A stretch of 64,000 nucleotides of DNA, taken from NCBI RefSeq assembly GCF_003076475.1, contig NZ_CP020919.1, positions 2,852,001 through 2,916,000 on the forward strand. Reading direction: 5' to 3'. Position 1 is the stretch's first letter, and the number at the start of each line of letters is the position of its first letter. This stretch comes from Flavobacterium kingsejongi. Lineage in GTDB: Bacteria; Bacteroidota; Bacteroidia; Flavobacteriales; Flavobacteriaceae. Below, one piece after another: positions 42,373 through 50,947 of this stretch. The notes beneath the pieces were generated by a model, which was not told where the DNA came from, made no database searches, and saw only the letters and a list, made by a program, of their open reading frames with translations. Made by a program: the position numbers and the translations under genes.

Positions 42373-44390
42373 TGAGAAAAATTCTTAGTGCTATTGTACT
42401 TTTCTTAGCGTTTGTAAATGTTCATGCACAAATTATCGCTCCGGTAAAATGGAAGTCCAAGATTGAAAAAAAATCCGATACTGAATATATCCTGCAATTT
42501 GATGGTGTTATTGAAGATGACTGGCACGTCTATTCTCAATTTACCCCGGATGGAGGGCCACTTGCAATGGAAGTCCTTTTCAATAATCAGAAAGATAATT
42601 TTGAAGTTGTTGGAAAAGCGACAGAGAGTAAAACGAGAACTGCATTTAATGATGTATTTGGGGTAAATGAAACCTTTTTTGAGCACAATGTACAAATTCG
42701 GCAGGCGGTAAAAACGAATCCAAAATCCAATGGCATTTTCCAGGTGGAATTGTCCTATCAGGTTTGTAAGGAAGTATGCATACAGGAAAATAAATATTTC
42801 CAGCTGGATACTAAAACCCTGAGAGGTAAAGAAGTGGAAAGTTTTGAAGAGTTGAGCTTAGTACCATCTTTGCAATCCGGTTTAGTTGCTGCCGCCGAGA
42901 ATGACACTATCGCCAGTAAAACGGCTGATGTCCCTGCCGGAGTAACGAAAACCGCAGATAAAGAGAAAACCGACCCATGGACTATTTTCCTTGGGACTTT
43001 ACTGGCGGGAATACTGGTTACTTTTACACCTTGTGTATTTCCGATGATTCCAATGACCGTAAGTTTTTTCATTAAACAAAATGCCAATAAGGCAAAAGGT
43101 AAATTCAATGCTGTATTTTATGGTATTTGCATTGTCGTTATCTATGTATTGATATCCCTTCCTTTCCATTTATTTGAAAGCCTGAATCCGGATATCTTCA
43201 GCGAAATTTCTACCAATGTATACCTGAATCTTTTCTTCTTTGTAGTATTTGTAATTTTTGCAATATCCTTCCTGGGAGCCTTTGAAATTACAATGCCAAA
43301 CAGCCTGGCCAATAAAGCCGATAATGCGTCTAATTTAGGAGGATTATTAGGTGTTTTCTTCATGGCACTGACCCTGATTATCGTTTCGTTCTCCTGTACC
43401 GGGCCTGCCTTGGGATTGATCCTGGGTAGTGTACTGTCTACAGAAGGAGGCGCGATGTTATTGACTATTGCGATGCTTGGTTTTGGACTGGGTCTTGCGA
43501 TGCCATTTATGCTATTTGCATTGTTCCCAAGCTTAATGGGGAACCTGCCAAAATCGGGTGGATGGCTGAATGCAGTAAAAGTATTTTTCGGATTTGTAGA
43601 ATTGGCACTGGCTTTCAAATTCCTTTCCAACGCTGATTTAGTATTGCAATTGCATTTCCTTGAGAGAGAAGTATTCCTGGCTATCTGGATTGCTATTTTT
43701 GCAGCCCTTACCTTATATCTCTTTGGTAAATTGGTATTGCCTCATGATTCGCCGGTGACCAACCTTTCAGTAGGAAGGTTATCCCTTGGATTGCTGGTTT
43801 TATCCTTTACGATCTATCTGATTCCGGGCTTATGGGGAGCACCGTTGAAACTGATTAGTGGTTTCCCGCCACCAATGACTTATAGTGAATCACCATTAGG
43901 ATTTGGTGCTGCACCTGCTTCAGCTGTGACTGAACCATTACCAGAGGGGGCAAAATTAGCCGTACACGGTATTGTAGCTTTTGAAGATTATGATACAGGA
44001 GTGGCTTATGCAAAAAAAGTCAACAAACCAATATTGCTTGATTTTACAGGTCATGCCTGTGTAAACTGCAGAAAAATGGAAGAGTTTGTATGGTCAGATC
44101 CTAAAGTGCTTTCTGTGCTTAAAAATAATGTGGTACTGATTTCCCTGTATGGTGATGACAAACGGGAGCTTCCGGAGAATGAGCAATATGTTTCTAAAAA
44201 AGGAAATAAAATTAAAACGATAGGAGCAAAGTGGAGTGATTTCCAAATCACCAGATATGAATCCAATGCCCGTCCATTGTATGTTTTAATTGGTACCGAT
44301 GAAAAGAAACTTAACGAACCAATCGCCTACACACCCGATATTGATACGTATGATGCCTGGCTAAAAGAAGGTATTTCAAAATTTAAATAA
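42372..44390 (+). CDS. dsbD: Thiol:disulfide interchange protein DsbD-like
   Basis: 672 residues. Signal peptide (ILSAIVLFLAFVNVHAQ). N-terminal alpha domain with the redox Cys pair YQVCKEVCIQE (about 130). A transmembrane beta domain (about 205-505) with FTPCVFPMIPMTVSFF and SFSCTGPALGLILG, each carrying one catalytic Cys. A C-terminal thioredoxin domain with DFTGHACVNCRKMEEF (CVNC, about 565). Carries electrons from cytosolic thioredoxin to the periplasm. Starts inside the tilS stop (TAATG). A bidirectional terminator follows the stop. Confidence 0.93.
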   Translation: MRKILSAIVLFLAFVNVHAQIIAPVKWKSKIEKKSDTEYILQFDGVIEDDWHVYSQFTPDGGPLAMEVLFNNQKDNFEVVGKATESKTRTAFNDVFGVNETFFEHNVQIRQAVKTNPKSNGIFQVELSYQVCKEVCIQENKYFQLDTKTLRGKEVESFEELSLVPSLQSGLVAAAENDTIASKTADVPAGVTKTADKEKTDPWTIFLGTLLAGILVTFTPCVFPMIPMTVSFFIKQNANKAKGKFNAVFYGICIVVIYVLISLPFHLFESLNPDIFSEISTNVYLNLFFFVVFVIFAISFLGAFEITMPNSLANKADNASNLGGLLGVFFMALTLIIVSFSCTGPALGLILGSVLSTEGGAMLLTIAMLGFGLGLAMPFMLFALFPSLMGNLPKSGGWLNAVKVFFGFVELALAFKFLSNADLVLQLHFLEREVFLAIWIAIFAALTLYLFGKLVLPHDSPVTNLSVGRLSLGLLVLSFTIYLIPGLWGAPLKLISGFPPPMTYSESPLGFGAAPASAVTEPLPEGAKLAVHGIVAFEDYDTGVAYAKKVNKPILLDFTGHACVNCRKMEEFVWSDPKVLSVLKNNVVLISLYGDDKRELPENEQYVSKKGNKIKTIGAKWSDFQITRYESNARPLYVLIGTDEKKLNEPIAYTPDIDTYDAWLKEGISKFK

Positions 44391-44420
44391 AAAAATCCAC
44401 TCGAAAGAGTGGATTTTTTT
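44389..44420. terminator. Bidirectional terminator between dsbD and the racemase gene
   Basis: AAAAAAATCCACTC (44389-44402) pairs with GAGTGGATTTTTTT (44407-44420), loop GAAA, T-runs on both strands. It serves both convergent operons. Confidence 0.9.
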
Positions 44421-44423
44421 GCT

Positions 44424-45497
44424 TTAGGCAACTACCTTTTCAATATAATTGGAATTCAGGAGGTACAATGCCCCCATGTAGCGCATCTTAAAGGAAATGA
44501 GGTCACCAATTTTATAATTGGCCGTGGAATGGGTAATATCCATAACCAGCATATCCGAGCTCGCATCTACTATGGTGATGTTGGGATCATCCGGTTCCAG
44601 GTATTGTGGCTGCATATCGAGTAAGCCCACATCTAAAATAGCCCGTAATGACGATTGGCTCAGATCCTGGTTGTCGGAAACTTCAAACGTATGTCCTGCC
44701 ACATTTTCTCCCAGTTCACCAGTAGGGGTATCTGGCTTTTCGGTAATTTCGATAACTTCAGCATACAATTTAAAGACGTCGCTTTCCATGCCTTTGATCA
44801 GTTTCCCTGTAAAGAGGTCGTTGGCAAAAAATAAAGCTTCTCCAATACGGAAATGATTAACTGCCATTGGCCTTGCATTTTTCAGGATTAGTGGGATGGC
44901 AACAGAAGTACCCCCAGAAACCCATTGGATGGAAATATTAAATTTTGCTTCGATCAGCTGTTTATAGAGGCTCAGTTGTATCAGTTTGTCCTGAGTAGGC
45001 ATCACGCCACTGAGGCAGTTTAAATTGGTTCCGATACCCGCAATTTCGATATTAGGCAGGTGTAAGATGGTGCCGTAAAATTCAATAAGGTCTTCGCCCA
45101 TTACGCCTTCACGTAAGTCACCCATTTCAATCATAACGATGATTTTATGGATTTTTTTTTGCCTTCCTGCTTCTTCGGATAACATTTTGATCGTATCGAT
45201 TTCAGTATTGAAGCTGACATCAGCATATTTTACGATCCTTCGAATGCTCCTTTGGGCTGGAGGCTTGATATAAACCGTCTGTATATCGGGCTGCAGGGTT
45301 TTGACTATTTTTAAATTGCTAATTCTCGAATCGTGTATTTCTTTGACACCTAAAGCGATAAGCTCTTTGATAAAAGGGATATTGCCGCAAAGTACCTTGG
45401 AAACGACACCCCATTCGATATTCCGGGATTTAAAAAGGGTATTAAGATAGTTGTAATTGTGTTGTAATTTATGTCGATCTAATTGGATAAAAGCCAT
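44424..45497 (-). CDS. Alanine/ornithine racemase family PLP-dependent enzyme
   Basis: 357 residues of fold type III (alanine racemase N-terminal barrel). WGVVSKVLCGN carries the PLP lysine (about residue 33). IVMIEMGDLREGVMGEDLIEF and GGTSVAIPLILKNARPMAVNHFRIGEALFF complete the cofactor site. The C-terminal domain is of the ORR type (LDVGLLDMQPQYLEPDD). These enzymes racemise alanine or ornithine. Specificity is not decidable. Downstream of a GNAT gene by 21 bp, probably co-transcribed. Confidence 0.9.
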   Translation of the reverse strand: MAFIQLDRHKLQHNYNYLNTLFKSRNIEWGVVSKVLCGNIPFIKELIALGVKEIHDSRISNLKIVKTLQPDIQTVYIKPPAQRSIRRIVKYADVSFNTEIDTIKMLSEEAGRQKKIHKIIVMIEMGDLREGVMGEDLIEFYGTILHLPNIEIAGIGTNLNCLSGVMPTQDKLIQLSLYKQLIEAKFNISIQWVSGGTSVAIPLILKNARPMAVNHFRIGEALFFANDLFTGKLIKGMESDVFKLYAEVIEITEKPDTPTGELGENVAGHTFEVSDNQDLSQSSLRAILDVGLLDMQPQYLEPDDPNITIVDASSDMLVMDITHSTANYKIGDLISFKMRYMGALYLLNSNYIEKVVA

Positions 45498-45518
45498 TAT
45501 TGGTTTTTTAGTTACTAC

Positions 45519-45953
45519 TTATTTTATGAGTCGCATTTCCAGGTATTTGCTGGTAAAGCCTAATTTCTGATAGAGATGGAGTGCCGGATTATTGGGTTCG
45601 CAGTGCAGTGCAATAGAACCGGTTGAAATACGGATGGCTTCCTGCATTAGCTGCTTACCGATACCTTTTCCACGGTATTGGTTATTCACCGCAATATAAA
45701 CCAGTATATTTTCCGGAATATAACTTCCCATTCCGGTAGTATTCAGGATTACGGCACCGATAATTTTTTCCTGCTCCAGTCCTAATATGATATTTCCTCC
45801 TTTGTCCGGATTCATGGTGTAGTCAATGCATTGTAATATATCCTGTAGGGTATCGCCATATTCTTCCAGGTGTTCGTGAAGGAAATTAGCGATTGCAGTT
45901 GCGGTATACTGATTGTCTTTGCCGGTAGTGGCATTAATTATTTTAAATTCCAT
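45519..45953 (-). CDS. GNAT family N-acetyltransferase
   Basis: 144 residues. Acetyl-CoA binding motif YRGKGIGKQLMQEAIR (Q/R-x-x-G-x-G/A) at about residues 94-109, preceded by VYIAVNNQ and followed by SIALHCEPNNPALHLYQKLGF, the classic GNAT C-terminus. First gene of a pair with the PLP racemase; possibly acts on the racemase product. Confidence 0.9.
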   Translation of the reverse strand: MEFKIINATTGKDNQYTATAIANFLHEHLEEYGDTLQDILQCIDYTMNPDKGGNIILGLEQEKIIGAVILNTTGMGSYIPENILVYIAVNNQYRGKGIGKQLMQEAIRISTGSIALHCEPNNPALHLYQKLGFTSKYLEMRLIK

Positions 45954-46308
45954 ATTGTGATTTTTTGTTAATTGTATAAAGCTCTCAAAAGTCCCTGAAC
46001 GAAACTTTATGGAAAAGAAAGATATACATGAGAAAATGAGAGTTGCAGAACTTTCAATTTTTCTGTATTTAGGATTAGTGCCCGTATAATTTTACAGGGA
46101 GAATGCGGTACTTTACCGCAATGATTATTTTAATTACGCAATAAAATGATAAAGGGCAAAAGCTTTGATCTATGGTAAAAATCAGCAGTTAAGTTTTTTT
46201 AAAAGATGCCTTTTTAATATTGGATAATTGCTAAAATACAAAAAATAAAGGAGCTATCCAAGAGAAAGTCCTTTATTTTGTTTTTGGGGAGTGGTATAAT
46301 GTCCTGTA
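45954..46308. other. 355-bp intergenic region
   Basis: No convincing gene. It contains the 7-bp palindrome TGCGGTA-ctt-TACCGCA (46104-46120) and, near its end, the terminator at 46242-46279. A 26-codon frame at 46009-46089 lacks support. Confidence 0.4.
46242..46279 (-). terminator. Terminator after the CoA-disulfide reductase-like gene
   Basis: AAAATAAAGGA (46242-46252) pairs with TCCTTTATTTT (46269-46279) across a 16-nt loop. T-rich on the minus strand. Long loop lowers certainty. Confidence 0.55.
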
Positions 46309-47664
46309 TTACAGTTCTTTAATAAGCTTTCGAGCCGCTACCTGAACAGGATCCCATACCGGAGAAAAGGGGGGGGCATAGGATAAATCCAGGTCAATTA
46401 TATTTTGCAGGGTGAGTTTATTGGTGAGGGCTGTTGCCAGTACATCAATTCTTTTTGCAGCGCCTTCTTCTCCTATAATCTGTCCGCCTAATAATTTTCC
46501 AGTACCTTTTTCGGCCAGTAATTTTACATATATGGCTTTGGCTCCGGGATAATAGCCCGCTCTTGATTTTGTTTTAATCATTGTTGCGGTATAGTCGATT
46601 CCCAGTTTTTTAATTTGTTTTTCCAGAAGTCCGGTTCGGGCTACTTCATACACGCAAATTTTACATACGGCTGTACCTACCACACCAGGAAAAATGGCTG
46701 TTTTTCCGGCAATATTGGTACCGGCAACTAATCCCGTTTTGTTCGCTACAGTCCCTAAAGCGATATAAAAAGGCTGTTTGCTTACCAGATGTGTTGTAAG
46801 GGCGCAATCTCCTGCAGCCCAAATATTTTTGATATTGGTGCGTTGCCTTTTAGTAACAATGACCGCTCCATTCTCACTAAGTGCAATTTTTGAATCCTGG
46901 AGAAATAATGTATTTGGACTGACGCCCATACCTAAGATAACTATATCGGCAGGCAGTGTTTTTTTATTCGTAACCACACCAGTGACCCTGTTATCGGTTA
47001 CGGCAAAGCTTTTGAGTTCTTCTTTTAGGTAAATCGTTACCCCCAGATTTTTCATTGTGGTGTGAACCAGCGCGCCCATATCCGGGTCGAGTGTATTCAT
47101 GATTTCTTCCGAACGGTCGACGAGGCTTACTTTTAGCCCTTTGAGGAGAAGTGCTTCCGCCATTTCTAAGCCAATATATCCGCCACCAATGATCACAGCG
47201 GTTTTGGGTTTGTATTTTTTCAAATAGGCCGCTACTTTTATGCCGCTGCGTAATGTAGAGATCCCAAAAATCCCTTCGGCATCTTTATGAGGTACCTCCG
47301 GGCAGAACGATTTTCCACCTGTTGCAATCAACAGTTTATCATAGGATTCCCAAAAAGTAGTTTCCTTTTTAAGATCTTTGACCAATACCTGTTTCTTGCT
47401 GCTGTCTACTTTTATAACCTCGTGACCGGTAAAAGCATCAATATTGTATTCTTTTTTGAAGTCTTTCGGAGTCCGGACAATGAGTTCTTCATAAGTTGCC
47501 ACTTTTCCGGAGATGAAATAGGGAATCCCACAGGCAGAATATGAAGTATATTCCGATCGCTCATAAACGATAATTTCCCAATCTTTATGTTCGCGGCGTA
47601 CTTTTGAAGCCGCCGTCATTCCGGCAGCATCACCACCTATTACAATCAGTTTTTCTTTTTTCAT
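46309..47664 (-). CDS. FAD/NAD-dependent oxidoreductase, CoA-disulfide reductase-like
   Basis: 451 residues. FAD site VIGGDAAGMTAASKVRREH. The single redox Cys in YTSYSACGIPYFISG (residue 43) is the hallmark of CoA-disulfide/NADH-oxidase-type enzymes. NAD site VIIGGGYIGLEMAEALLLKG. GDCALTTHLVSKQPFYIALG binds FAD. C-terminal dimerisation with DLSYAPPFSPVWDPV. Reduces CoA disulfide or polysulfide, or oxygen, with NAD(P)H. 12 bp downstream of an antiporter gene in the same direction. Confidence 0.9.
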   Translation of the reverse strand: MKKEKLIVIGGDAAGMTAASKVRREHKDWEIIVYERSEYTSYSACGIPYFISGKVATYEELIVRTPKDFKKEYNIDAFTGHEVIKVDSSKKQVLVKDLKKETTFWESYDKLLIATGGKSFCPEVPHKDAEGIFGISTLRSGIKVAAYLKKYKPKTAVIIGGGYIGLEMAEALLLKGLKVSLVDRSEEIMNTLDPDMGALVHTTMKNLGVTIYLKEELKSFAVTDNRVTGVVTNKKTLPADIVILGMGVSPNTLFLQDSKIALSENGAVIVTKRQRTNIKNIWAAGDCALTTHLVSKQPFYIALGTVANKTGLVAGTNIAGKTAIFPGVVGTAVCKICVYEVARTGLLEKQIKKLGIDYTATMIKTKSRAGYYPGAKAIYVKLLAEKGTGKLLGGQIIGEEGAAKRIDVLATALTNKLTLQNIIDLDLSYAPPFSPVWDPVQVAARKLIKEL

Positions 47665-47676
47665 TTGTTTATTACT

Positions 47677-48930
47677 TTATTCAATGTCATATTTATCCAG
47701 CTTTTTCTGAATAGTGGCTGCTGATATGCCATGGATGAATACAGAGGCAATTATAGTAACTGCAGTGAGTTGTGTCAATTTTTGGGCATCATCAAATTGT
47801 GTTACGCTCAGGGCGAACATGAGATAGTAGATCGAACCTACACCCCGAATTCCGTAAAAAGATAGCACAAATTTCTCAAACCTGCTCAAATCGGTGTGGA
47901 AAAGCGCAATCCATCCGCTTATTGGCCTAATGACCAGTATAATAACTAAAGCGGTTATAATGAGGTGGTAATCCCATAATGCGGCTGCGTTGGCAGCCAT
48001 ATAAATTCCTATAATTACAAAGAGCAGTGCAACAAATATCCGTTCAATTTCTTCGGTAAAAGAGTGGAGGCTATCCATGTGCAGGCTGCTTTTTTCGCTT
48101 TTGCTGAACATACTGGCTGCTACAAAAACGGCAACGAAACCATAACCACCAAAAAGTTCGGTAATTCCATACGGAATTAGGGTCAGTGAGATCGACAGTA
48201 TTCCTCTGGTAATTTTAGTTTGCTGATTTTTGGAGGTGAGTGAAAAAATAAGTTTATAGAGCGTCCAGCCCGATAGCAGGCCAATTCCCAATCCTGCAAT
48301 TAATTTATAGATCAGGTCAATCCAAAGCCATTCGACAAACCACTCGGTATAGTCCATAGTCCTGCTTGCCATGAAAATGGCGAAAAAGGTAAACGGAAAT
48401 GCCAGTCCATCATTAATTCCGGCTTCTGATGTTAATGCTAATCTTGTTCTCGAGCTGTCATTTTTACTCGGTTTGGTCGTTTGAAGATCGGAGGCCAATA
48501 CCGGGTCTGTCGGAGAAATTAAGGATCCGAAGAGTATGGCTGCTGCGGGAGCAAAGCCTAGGAACCACCAGCTCAGGTATGCTGAAGCTATTATAGTAAG
48601 TGGCATAGTAATTACCAATAACCAAAAGGAATATTTCCAGGTGTTCCAGATAAAAGGCTTCCTGATTTTAAGCCCTGCATTGGTTAATGCGATCAATACC
48701 ACAAATTCTGCGATTTTGCGAATCACTTCAACATTATTCAGGACTGCAATGGAAGAATAATTATTGCTGAAACAATAGAGTACAACGCCAATCAACACAT
48801 ATAATATTGGTGCTGTAATATTCTTATTATTCAGTAAATTTGGAATAGTAGCTGCTAACAGGGTAATGATTCCAATGATTACAAGATGGAAATTATAAAT
48901 GTCAAAAGAAAATAACGGAATCGAACCCAT
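47677..48930 (-). CDS. CPA1-type cation:proton antiporter
   Basis: 417 residues, about 12-13 helices, no C-terminal regulatory domain. FGSLISPTDPVLASDLQ (about 135-150) and LTSEAGINDGLAFPF (about 165-180) are the ion-translocation motifs of NhaP/NHE-like antiporters. Located in the inner membrane. Upstream of, and co-directional with, the CoA-disulfide-reductase-like gene, an unusual pairing that may link redox and ion homeostasis. Confidence 0.9.
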   Translation of the reverse strand: MGSIPLFSFDIYNFHLVIIGIITLLAATIPNLLNNKNITAPILYVLIGVVLYCFSNNYSSIAVLNNVEVIRKIAEFVVLIALTNAGLKIRKPFIWNTWKYSFWLLVITMPLTIIASAYLSWWFLGFAPAAAILFGSLISPTDPVLASDLQTTKPSKNDSSRTRLALTSEAGINDGLAFPFTFFAIFMASRTMDYTEWFVEWLWIDLIYKLIAGLGIGLLSGWTLYKLIFSLTSKNQQTKITRGILSISLTLIPYGITELFGGYGFVAVFVAASMFSKSEKSSLHMDSLHSFTEEIERIFVALLFVIIGIYMAANAAALWDYHLIITALVIILVIRPISGWIALFHTDLSRFEKFVLSFYGIRGVGSIYYLMFALSVTQFDDAQKLTQLTAVTIIASVFIHGISAATIQKKLDKYDIE

Positions 48931-49140
48931 AGTAATAGATATTGCAATAATTGATGCTTTGCTCTTAAAGCAGTATAAGTCTTAAGTAAAATGAAAAATT
49001 ACTAAAACAATACCTTAAAACCAAGTTAATTAGAAATATGATAACATATTTTGAAACAAATCTGCTTTAAAATACCCTTTTATAAGGTTTGTAAAAAACA
49101 AATTAACATTTTTATAATAAGAAAGTGTTACTAATAAACC

Positions 49141-49148
49141 TAAATTTG
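49141..49148 (+). promoter_or_regulatory. -7 element TAAATTTG before META lipoprotein gene
   Basis: TAAATTTG, 27 bp before the ATG at 49176. No TTG at correct spacing. Confidence 0.4.
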
Positions 49149-49175
49149 ATTGCATAATCTTAAATAAAAACCAAC

Positions 49176-49610
49176 ATGAAAAAAAGTATTATTAATTCCA
49201 TCGTATGTGTATTCCTATTGGCCATTACTTCTTGTAATATGGCAAAAACGGGGGATAAAAGTGAAAATGCTACAGGTATGCTAACTCCTGGAAAATGGAT
49301 TGTGACTACAATAGAAGGAAAAAATATCATTGCTGATGATTTTAGCAGGGATCTCCCAAATCTTACTTTTACAGTTGACCATAAAGTATATGGGAACAGC
49401 GGCTGTAACAATTTGTCTGGTGAGTACACTACTACTGCCAAAGGTTCAATTGATTTAGGGCATTTGGCCAGCACCCGAATGGCCTGTCCAGGTAACGGGG
49501 AAAATAAATTTTTAGCAGCTATTAATAAAGTAACCCATTTTAAAGTGAAAGGCGATAAGCTGATTTTACTTAATGGGACACAGGAGGTGCTGACATTCAA
49601 CCGTAATTAG
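49176..49610 (+). CDS. META-domain lipoprotein (HslJ-like)
   Basis: 144 residues. Lipobox ITSCNM after a hydrophobic signal. A single META domain: GKWIVTTIEGKNI, NSGCNNLSGEYTT, GHLASTRMACPG, NKVTHFKVKGDKLILLNG. META/HslJ proteins are heat- or stress-linked envelope proteins of unclear mechanism. Ends at 49610, a few bases before the following META-containing lipoprotein gene. Confidence 0.85.
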   Translation: MKKSIINSIVCVFLLAITSCNMAKTGDKSENATGMLTPGKWIVTTIEGKNIIADDFSRDLPNLTFTVDHKVYGNSGCNNLSGEYTTTAKGSIDLGHLASTRMACPGNGENKFLAAINKVTHFKVKGDKLILLNGTQEVLTFNRN

Positions 49611-49615
49611 TGGCT

Positions 49616-50413
49616 ATGAAAGCAATCCAACGTATGATGGCAGTTGGTATGGCAAGTATTGGCCTGCTTTCCTGCCAGAGCAAATTAAAAAATGAAGACA
49701 TCAACCCTAAGTTTAATCCGGCACATTATGTGGCAGAAAAAGAGAAGGATACATTGGCTGATTTTTTTAAGGCTACCGGTAACGAACCGTTTTGGGCTAT
49801 AACTATTTCAAAAGAACAGATAACCCTTAGTATTCTGGGTAAGGGGAATGAAGAATTTGTTTTTCCATATGCAGAGCCTATTCGTGTAGCCGATGCCAAT
49901 ATCAAAAGATACCGGCTGACTTCTGCTACAGCAACATTAGATTTTACAATTGCCCAGGGGAAATGTACTAATACTATGTCCGGCAAAGAATCTCCCTATA
50001 CTGTAAAAGCAGATTTCAAAAGAAATGCAGACACAAAAGTTACTGCATTAGAAGGATGTGGGCATTATATCGTTAATTACAGGCTGCATGATATCTGGGT
50101 TTTGGAAAGTTTAGGAAACCAAAAGATCACAGCAACTGATTTCGATACTGCCCCAACGCTTGAAATAAAGGCTGCTGAAGCAAGTTTTATGGGAAATGGC
50201 GGGTGTAATACCATTCGGGGGAAGTTATTCGCTGAACAGGATCTTTTGCGCTTTACAGATATTATCAGTACCCGCATGATGTGTGGAGCAACTAACAAAG
50301 AACCACAGTTTCTAAAAGCACTTGAAAGCAGTACAAAATATGAAATTAAAGACAACAGGCTTTTCCTTTCCAATCCGGGAGGCATACAATTGATATTTAA
50401 AAAAGTAGACTAA
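49616..50413 (+). CDS. Lipoprotein with COG3650-like and META domains
   Basis: 265 residues from ATG 49616. A GTG at 49610 is also possible but overlaps the upstream stop. Signal with lipobox LLSCQS. A first domain (about 40-150) with ATGNEPFWAITISKEQITL and CTNTMSGKESPY resembles COG3650 membrane proteins. The second half is a META domain: GNGGCNTIRGKLFAEQDLL, ISTRMMCGATNKEPQ, SSTKYEIKDNRLFLSN. Probably an envelope protein co-expressed with the single-domain META lipoprotein. Confidence 0.82.
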   Translation: MKAIQRMMAVGMASIGLLSCQSKLKNEDINPKFNPAHYVAEKEKDTLADFFKATGNEPFWAITISKEQITLSILGKGNEEFVFPYAEPIRVADANIKRYRLTSATATLDFTIAQGKCTNTMSGKESPYTVKADFKRNADTKVTALEGCGHYIVNYRLHDIWVLESLGNQKITATDFDTAPTLEIKAAEASFMGNGGCNTIRGKLFAEQDLLRFTDIISTRMMCGATNKEPQFLKALESSTKYEIKDNRLFLSNPGGIQLIFKKVD

Positions 50414-50434
50414 AGTTATTTCAAATAGCTATGT

Positions 50435-50475
50435 AAACAAAAAAAGAAGGCTTTTATGGCCTTCTTTTTTTGTTT
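50435..50475. terminator. Bidirectional terminator
   Basis: A 17-bp perfect stem, AAACAAAAAAAGAAGGC (50435-50451) with GCCTTCTTTTTTTGTTT (50459-50475), loop TTTTATG. Serves the META operon and the convergent gene at 50474. Confidence 0.9.
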
Positions 50476-50875
50476 ATGCTTCAGTCTGTTCAAATAATTG
50501 TACCTGGCTCTTCAGGCGCTCAATTAAAAGATTCATCATCCGTTTGTTGAGGGCAGAAGAATTCTTCGTGTACGTTTGAAATTCAGCAATTGTAAAGAGG
50601 CTGATCACCATTCCTTTTAACGCATTCCGGAACTTGATATCCCGCTGAATAGCATTATCGATATAGTGTAATTTCTTCTCTACGGTAAGGCTGTAAAAGT
50701 CGTTTTTGTATTTGGTAATGTAGTTTTTGAATGATTCAATGAAGAGGTCATTCTGTAATTTTAAGATTGGTCGCAGGGTTTGGTTTTGAAATAGTTCTTC
50801 TGATGATGATTGATAATTCGTTTCTCCGATTGTTCCTCCTCTTAATTCCAGGATTAAGTTGTCTCTGTCTCCCAT
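50474..50875 (-). CDS. Conserved hypothetical protein (sometimes named 'glyoxalase' in Flavobacteria)
   Basis: 133 residues, helical. ELRGGTIGETNYQSSSEELFQNQTLRPILKLQNDL opens it, with EKKLHYIDNAIQRDIKFRN and NKRMMNLLIERLKSQVQLF after. I recall close relatives being labelled 'glyoxalase' in Flavobacterium genomes, but nothing here resembles the VOC fold or its metal ligands, so that label is doubtful. Soluble and cytosolic. Function unknown. Confidence 0.7.
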   Translation of the reverse strand: MGDRDNLILELRGGTIGETNYQSSSEELFQNQTLRPILKLQNDLFIESFKNYITKYKNDFYSLTVEKKLHYIDNAIQRDIKFRNALKGMVISLFTIAEFQTYTKNSSALNKRMMNLLIERLKSQVQLFEQTEA

Positions 50876-50891
50876 TTTTATTTTAAAGGTA

Positions 50892-50921
50892 CAAAAAAAC
50901 CTCTGTATGACTACAGAGGTT
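50892..50921 (-). terminator. Terminator after the OmpA-family gene
   Basis: On the minus strand AACCTCTGTA-loop-TACAGAGGTT is a 10-bp perfect stem followed by a T-run (plus strand A-run at 50893-50899). Confidence 0.85.
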
Positions 50922-50947
50922 CTAAAATTTAAAAATTTAAATTTTTA

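Noticed and set aside
46009..46089. 26-codon frame starting MEKKDIHEKM
   Set aside because: Too short, no promoter match, no recognised composition; nothing supports translation.
50474..50875. Glyoxalase function for the gene at 50474
   Set aside because: The label is one I recall for relatives, but no VOC-fold repeats or metal ligands are visible.
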